DNA of 17,697 bases from an uncultured Sphingomonadaceae bacterium (GTDB taxonomy: Bacteria > Pseudomonadota > Alphaproteobacteria > Sphingomonadales > Sphingomonadaceae): contig CALLWN010000318.1 in NCBI GenBank assembly GCA_938016505.1, positions 1 to 17,697 of the forward strand, in the 5' to 3' direction. Numbering within the stretch: the stretch's first letter is position 1; each line of letters begins with the position of its first letter. The notes under the pieces were generated by a model. It did not search any database. It saw nothing but the letters and a program-made list of their open reading frames with translations, and was not told the DNA's origin. Of this stretch, positions 14,851 to 17,697 are shown one piece after another. Both the position numbers and the translations under genes were made by a program.

Positions 14851-15573
14851 ATGAGGCTCGCTGGCAAGCTTGCGCTGGTCACGGGAGCAGCCGGCGGGAT
14901 CGGCGCGGCCATCGTCTCCCGCTTCCGTGCCGAAGGCGCGGAGGTGCTTGCCACCGACCGGGCCGAAGCGCCCGGAATCCTCCCGCTCGACGTCACTGCA
15001 ACCGGGCAGTGGCGTGCCATCGCGGCGCGGGAGTGTGCGCCGCATGGGCGCCTCGACATCCTCGTCCACAATGCCGGCATCTCCGGCCTGACTCCGCTTG
15101 CAGACCTCTCGCCGGAACGCTGGCAGGCCTTTCTCGACGTGCATGCAACCGCAGTCCTCGTCGGAACCCAGGCCCTGCTCCCCTTCCTCGCCGCAGCCCC
15201 CTCGGCATCGGTGATCGCGATCGGCTCCACGCTCGCGCTCAGGCCCGCCGGCGAGCTTCCGGCCTATGCCGCCGCCAAGGCGGCACAGCGCAACCTCGTG
15301 AAGGCGATGGCGCTCGATTTCGCGCGACGTCGCCTTCCGATCCGCGCCAACCTCGTTCACCCCGGCTCGACCGAGACCGCCATGATGAAAGCGAACCTGG
15401 CCGGCGACCCGGACGGGCGGGCGCGCCGCATGGCAGTCCATCCGCTCGCCGCTGCGCTCGGCCGGCTCGTCGCCCCGGAGGATGTCGCAAATGCAGCGCT
15501 GTTCCTTGCCTCCGACGAAAGCCGTTTCGTGACCGGGATCGATCTTCCCGTCGATGGCGGTGCAACCATCTGA
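14851..15573 (+). CDS. SDR-family oxidoreductase (last gene of the P450 operon)
   Basis: This is a classical short-chain dehydrogenase of 240 residues. The Rossmann motif TGAAGGIG lies at 11-18, and D36 at the end of strand 2 favours NAD over NADP. NAG lies at 74-76. The catalytic residues are S126, Y139 and K143 (Y-A-A-A-K), and the C-terminal block FVTGIDLPVDGGATI ends the protein. It starts six bases after the transporter stop and closes the operon. Such enzymes oxidise diols or alcohols made by Rieske and P450 oxygenases, or reduce ketones. It ends 30 bases before the stop of the converging SDR gene. The spacer is GC-rich and holds no clear terminator. Confidence 0.92.
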   Translation: MRLAGKLALVTGAAGGIGAAIVSRFRAEGAEVLATDRAEAPGILPLDVTATGQWRAIAARECAPHGRLDILVHNAGISGLTPLADLSPERWQAFLDVHATAVLVGTQALLPFLAAAPSASVIAIGSTLALRPAGELPAYAAAKAAQRNLVKAMALDFARRRLPIRANLVHPGSTETAMMKANLAGDPDGRARRMAVHPLAAALGRLVAPEDVANAALFLASDESRFVTGIDLPVDGGATI

Positions 15574-15603
15574 AGGGTGGCGCGGGGCGCGGCCAGCAGG
15601 GCG

Positions 15604-16362
15604 CTAGTAGTTCACGCGCTTGATCTGGCCGCCGTCGATCACGATGTTCTCCCCATTGATCCAGGACGCCGCAGGCGAGACCAGAAAGGCCGCGACTTGC
15701 GCCACCTCTTCCGGTGTTCCGAGCCTGCCCTCGGGGATGGACTTTCGCACCATCTCGAAGAAGGCCGGGTTCGCCCGCTCGGCGCGCTGCCAGCTCGAGC
15801 CCTCATAATAGATGGAGCCCGGCGAGATGCAGTTGACCCTCACACCCTTCGCCCCCAGCGTCTGTGACAGCTGCTTGGCGTAAACGATGAGGGTTGCCTT
15901 CAGAACATTGTAGGGCTGCACCACCGGGAAATGCTCGAGCGCTGCGGTCGTCACGAGAAAGAGCACCGCGCCTCGCGCCTCGACAAGAGCTGGCGAGAGT
16001 GCCTCCATCCCCCGCACTGCCCCCATGAGGTCGACCTCGAAATTGGCGCGCCACTGCGCTTCGCCTTCGAGTCCGGCCTTGGCGGAGACATTCGGAATGA
16101 AGACGTCGCAGCCGCCGAGAAAGGCCAGCCCTTCGCCAAGAAAGGCGCGGTAGGCCTCCGGGTCACGCACGTCGAGCACCCAGCCTTTCGCCCGTGCGCC
16201 CCGCGCCCGGTAACCGTCTTCGGCGTCCGCGACGGCATCGGCCGTGCGTGCGCAAAAGGCAATGTCCATGCCCTCGGCGACAAGCGCGCGGGCGATGGCC
16301 TGGCCGAGGCCGCGGGTCGCCCCGGTGATAAGAAGCCGCTTGCCGGAAAGCCCCAGGTCCAT
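15604..16362 (-). CDS. SDR-family oxidoreductase with altered active site
   Basis: The 252-residue protein is the last gene of the - strand operon. It has the cofactor motif TGATRGLG at 13-20 and a C39-A-R-T end to strand 2, which suits NADP binding more than NAD. The catalytic Tyr and Lys are Y151 and K155 (YNVLK). The Ser position, 13 residues before Tyr, is T138 (LVTTAAL). The structural NAG motif is replaced by N91-V-S. The end is WINGENIVIDGGQIKRVNY. AAGGAG lies six bases before the ATG, inside the end of the upstream gene two bases away. Thr can stand in for Ser in some SDRs, so activity is possible. It is not a close relative of the SDR at 14851. Confidence 0.9.
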   Translation of the reverse strand: MDLGLSGKRLLITGATRGLGQAIARALVAEGMDIAFCARTADAVADAEDGYRARGARAKGWVLDVRDPEAYRAFLGEGLAFLGGCDVFIPNVSAKAGLEGEAQWRANFEVDLMGAVRGMEALSPALVEARGAVLFLVTTAALEHFPVVQPYNVLKATLIVYAKQLSQTLGAKGVRVNCISPGSIYYEGSSWQRAERANPAFFEMVRKSIPEGRLGTPEEVAQVAAFLVSPAASWINGENIVIDGGQIKRVNY

Positions 16363-16364
16363 GC

Positions 16365-16916
16365 TCAGCTCCTTGCAGCAGGTCTCGCCGGCAGCGGCTC
16401 GAGCCCCTCCTCGGGCGCGATGGCGAGCCCGTTCAGGATCCAGGCGATCATCATGAACTGCCCGGTCACATAAAGGAAATCGACCAGTGCTGCAGGTTCA
16501 TGCCGCGCCGCAAGACCAGCCCATGTCGGATCGTCGATGCGGTGTGTCGCCATCAGCTGGTCGACGGCCGAAACCAGGGCGGCCTCGTGCGGTTGCCAGT
16601 GCGCGCTCGCTGCTCCCTCGACCACGGCATCGATGTCCGCATCGGTCATGCCGATCCTGCGGGCGACCATCGCGTGCATGCCCCACTCATAGGCGCAGGC
16701 CGCATTCCAGGCGACGCGGAGGATGGCGATCTCGCGATCCCGCGCCGGCAGGCGGTTGCGCAGCAGGATATGCTCGGCCCACGGCATCCACCTGACAAGG
16801 CTCTCGGGCGAATGGGCAAGCGTGCGGTGGAGCCGGTAGGGCCAGGCGGCCAGCAAATCGCGAAGATCCTCCGCCAACTCCGAGTCGCCAAGGGGCGGCA
16901 GCCGCTGCACGGTCAT
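16365..16916 (-). CDS. Carboxymuconolactone decarboxylase (AhpD-like fold) family protein
   Basis: The 183-residue all-helical protein has the core LPARDREIAILRVAWNAACAYEWGMH (split here for reading: helix to about 70, then the motif). In AhpD the signature is C-x-x-C-x3-H; here it is C74-A-Y-E77-W-G-M-H81. The second Cys is replaced by Glu, so thiol redox activity is unlikely. IGMTDADIDAVVEG follows, as in many family members. The start overlaps the ThuA-like stop (ATGA). Known members decarboxylate gamma-carboxymuconolactone or reduce peroxides, but this subgroup is uncharacterised. Given its neighbours it may be a lyase or decarboxylase in the same pathway; this is inference. Confidence 0.87.
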   Translation of the reverse strand: MTVQRLPPLGDSELAEDLRDLLAAWPYRLHRTLAHSPESLVRWMPWAEHILLRNRLPARDREIAILRVAWNAACAYEWGMHAMVARRIGMTDADIDAVVEGAASAHWQPHEAALVSAVDQLMATHRIDDPTWAGLAARHEPAALVDFLYVTGQFMMIAWILNGLAIAPEEGLEPLPARPAARS

Positions 16917-17697
16917 GCCGCACCGTCGAGGGGGCCGGCATCGACCCCCGCTGCCCAGGCGAGGCCTCGGGCCAACAGGGTCCTGAACTGCGGCGCGGTC
17001 CAGGCCCCTTCCTCGCGCGCCGGCAGGACGGCGGCGCGGTGCGGCGCATCGTAGATGCCGCGGCGGTGGCCGAGTGCCAAATGGAGGATTGCGCCTGCGC
17101 CGTGGCGGCGCAGCGTCATGAGTGGCCTCTGGTCGGGGCCATGGGTCCAGTCGGCCCGGGCGAAGCCGGGGGCGTGGCCGCTGAAGCGGGCGGCAAGCAG
17201 CACCTCCACGTCGTCCTCAAGGTCAGAAAGATAGAGTTCGTCCGTTACGTCAAATGGGGCGATGCCCGCGGTCAGAGGATTGTTGCCCACCGGTTCGACC
17301 CGGAACGGGCCGATCGGCGGATGGGCCTGGAAGGCTGAGCCGAACAGCGCAAGAAAGGGGTGATCGAGGCCGCAGCATCGCACGCCTTCGGGATGCCATT
17401 CGATGAGCGAATTGGTGGCGTGCAGCGCAAACCATCGGCCGCCGCGCGCGAGGAAGCCGGCAAGCCGCGCGAGCGCGGCATCGGAAGGTGCAACATTGCA
17501 GCTGTAGCTGACCAGAAAGCTCGGCGGTGCAACTTCGCCGCCATCGGCGAATTCCTCGAAGCTCGCCGACACCCGCAGCCGCAGCCGCGGGTCGCGGGCG
17601 GCGCGCAGAAGGATGTCGAGGCGGGCGGAGTCGAAATCGTGGCTGGCGCCGCCTGCGACGAGATGGCCATCGATCCGGTGCGGCCCGGGTGGCGGAG
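16913..17697 (-). CDS. ThuA-like domain protein, 5' end cut by window edge
   Basis: The frame is open to the window edge on the - strand, so the N-terminus is missing; about 260 residues remain. Visible blocks are HLVAGGASHDFDSARLDILL near the truncated start, FLVSYSCNVAPSD, LARGGRWFALHATNS and WTHGPDQRPLMTLRRHGAGAILHLALGHRRG. These match the ThuA-like, glutamine-amidotransferase-like fold. There is no nucleophilic Cys at the elbow (ALHATNS), as is usual in ThuA. ThuA is linked to trehalose and other sugar use, but its chemistry is not settled and many homologues sit in unrelated operons. A GTG at 17572 is an internal codon, not the start. It is the most upstream visible gene of the three-gene - strand operon. 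Confidence 0.8.
   Translation of the reverse strand, partial: PPPGPHRIDGHLVAGGASHDFDSARLDILLRAARDPRLRLRVSASFEEFADGGEVAPPSFLVSYSCNVAPSDAALARLAGFLARGGRWFALHATNSLIEWHPEGVRCCGLDHPFLALFGSAFQAHPPIGPFRVEPVGNNPLTAGIAPFDVTDELYLSDLEDDVEVLLAARFSGHAPGFARADWTHGPDQRPLMTLRRHGAGAILHLALGHRRGIYDAPHRAAVLPAREEGAWTAPQFRTLLARGLAWAAGVDAGPLDGAA

Noticed and set aside
13111..15441. 776-codon open frame on the - strand
   Set aside because: Antisense to the TetR, MFS and SDR genes, with Glu/Gly/Arg-rich sequence and no domain.
15574..15603. Terminator between the two convergent SDR genes
   Set aside because: The spacer is GC-rich with repeated GCGC, but no clean stem-loop or T-run could be drawn.

Overview
The window is GC-rich, tightly packed DNA that looks like an alphaproteobacterial chromosome, most likely a sphingomonad. 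This rests on the glpX-recJ pair, the style of the Rieske oxygenase and SnoaL-like genes, and remembered similarity; no search was run. No integrase, transposase, CRISPR array, rRNA or origin was seen.

Region 1 (1-4711) is housekeeping and metal homeostasis. It holds the 3' part of glpX (class II fructose-bisphosphatase), recJ (single-strand exonuclease), and a tRNA-Glu(TTC) followed by a 305 bp gap with two short tandem repeats. A COG0523 (CobW/ZigA-type) GTPase with a CxCC motif follows, translationally coupled to a DUF1826 protein.

Region 2 (4919-15573) looks like a catabolic or tailoring island built from non-classical oxygenases. A + strand unit encodes a Rieske oxygenase alpha subunit, an ABM-fold monooxygenase and a SnoaL/NTF2-like protein. 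It converges on a four-gene - strand unit: a second Rieske alpha subunit followed by three tandem SnoaL-like paralogues with overlapping or abutting ends. From the same 230 bp divergent control region a five-gene + strand operon runs: a third Rieske alpha subunit, a cytochrome P450, a TetR regulator, an MFS transporter and an SDR dehydrogenase. Start and stop codons overlap at most junctions. A palindrome in the divergent region is a candidate operator.

Region 3 (15604-17697, - strand) is an operon of a ThuA-like protein (cut by the window edge), a carboxymuconolactone-decarboxylase-fold protein and a second SDR. It converges on region 2.

Taken together (inference), the cluster could import a hydrophobic cyclic compound by MFS, oxidise it with three Rieske oxygenases and a P450, reshape it with SnoaL-like dehydratases or isomerases resembling BaiE, and oxidise alcohols with SDRs, under TetR control. 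The substrate cannot be read from the sequence. No ferredoxin, ferredoxin reductase, ring-cleavage dioxygenase or CoA ligase lies in the window.
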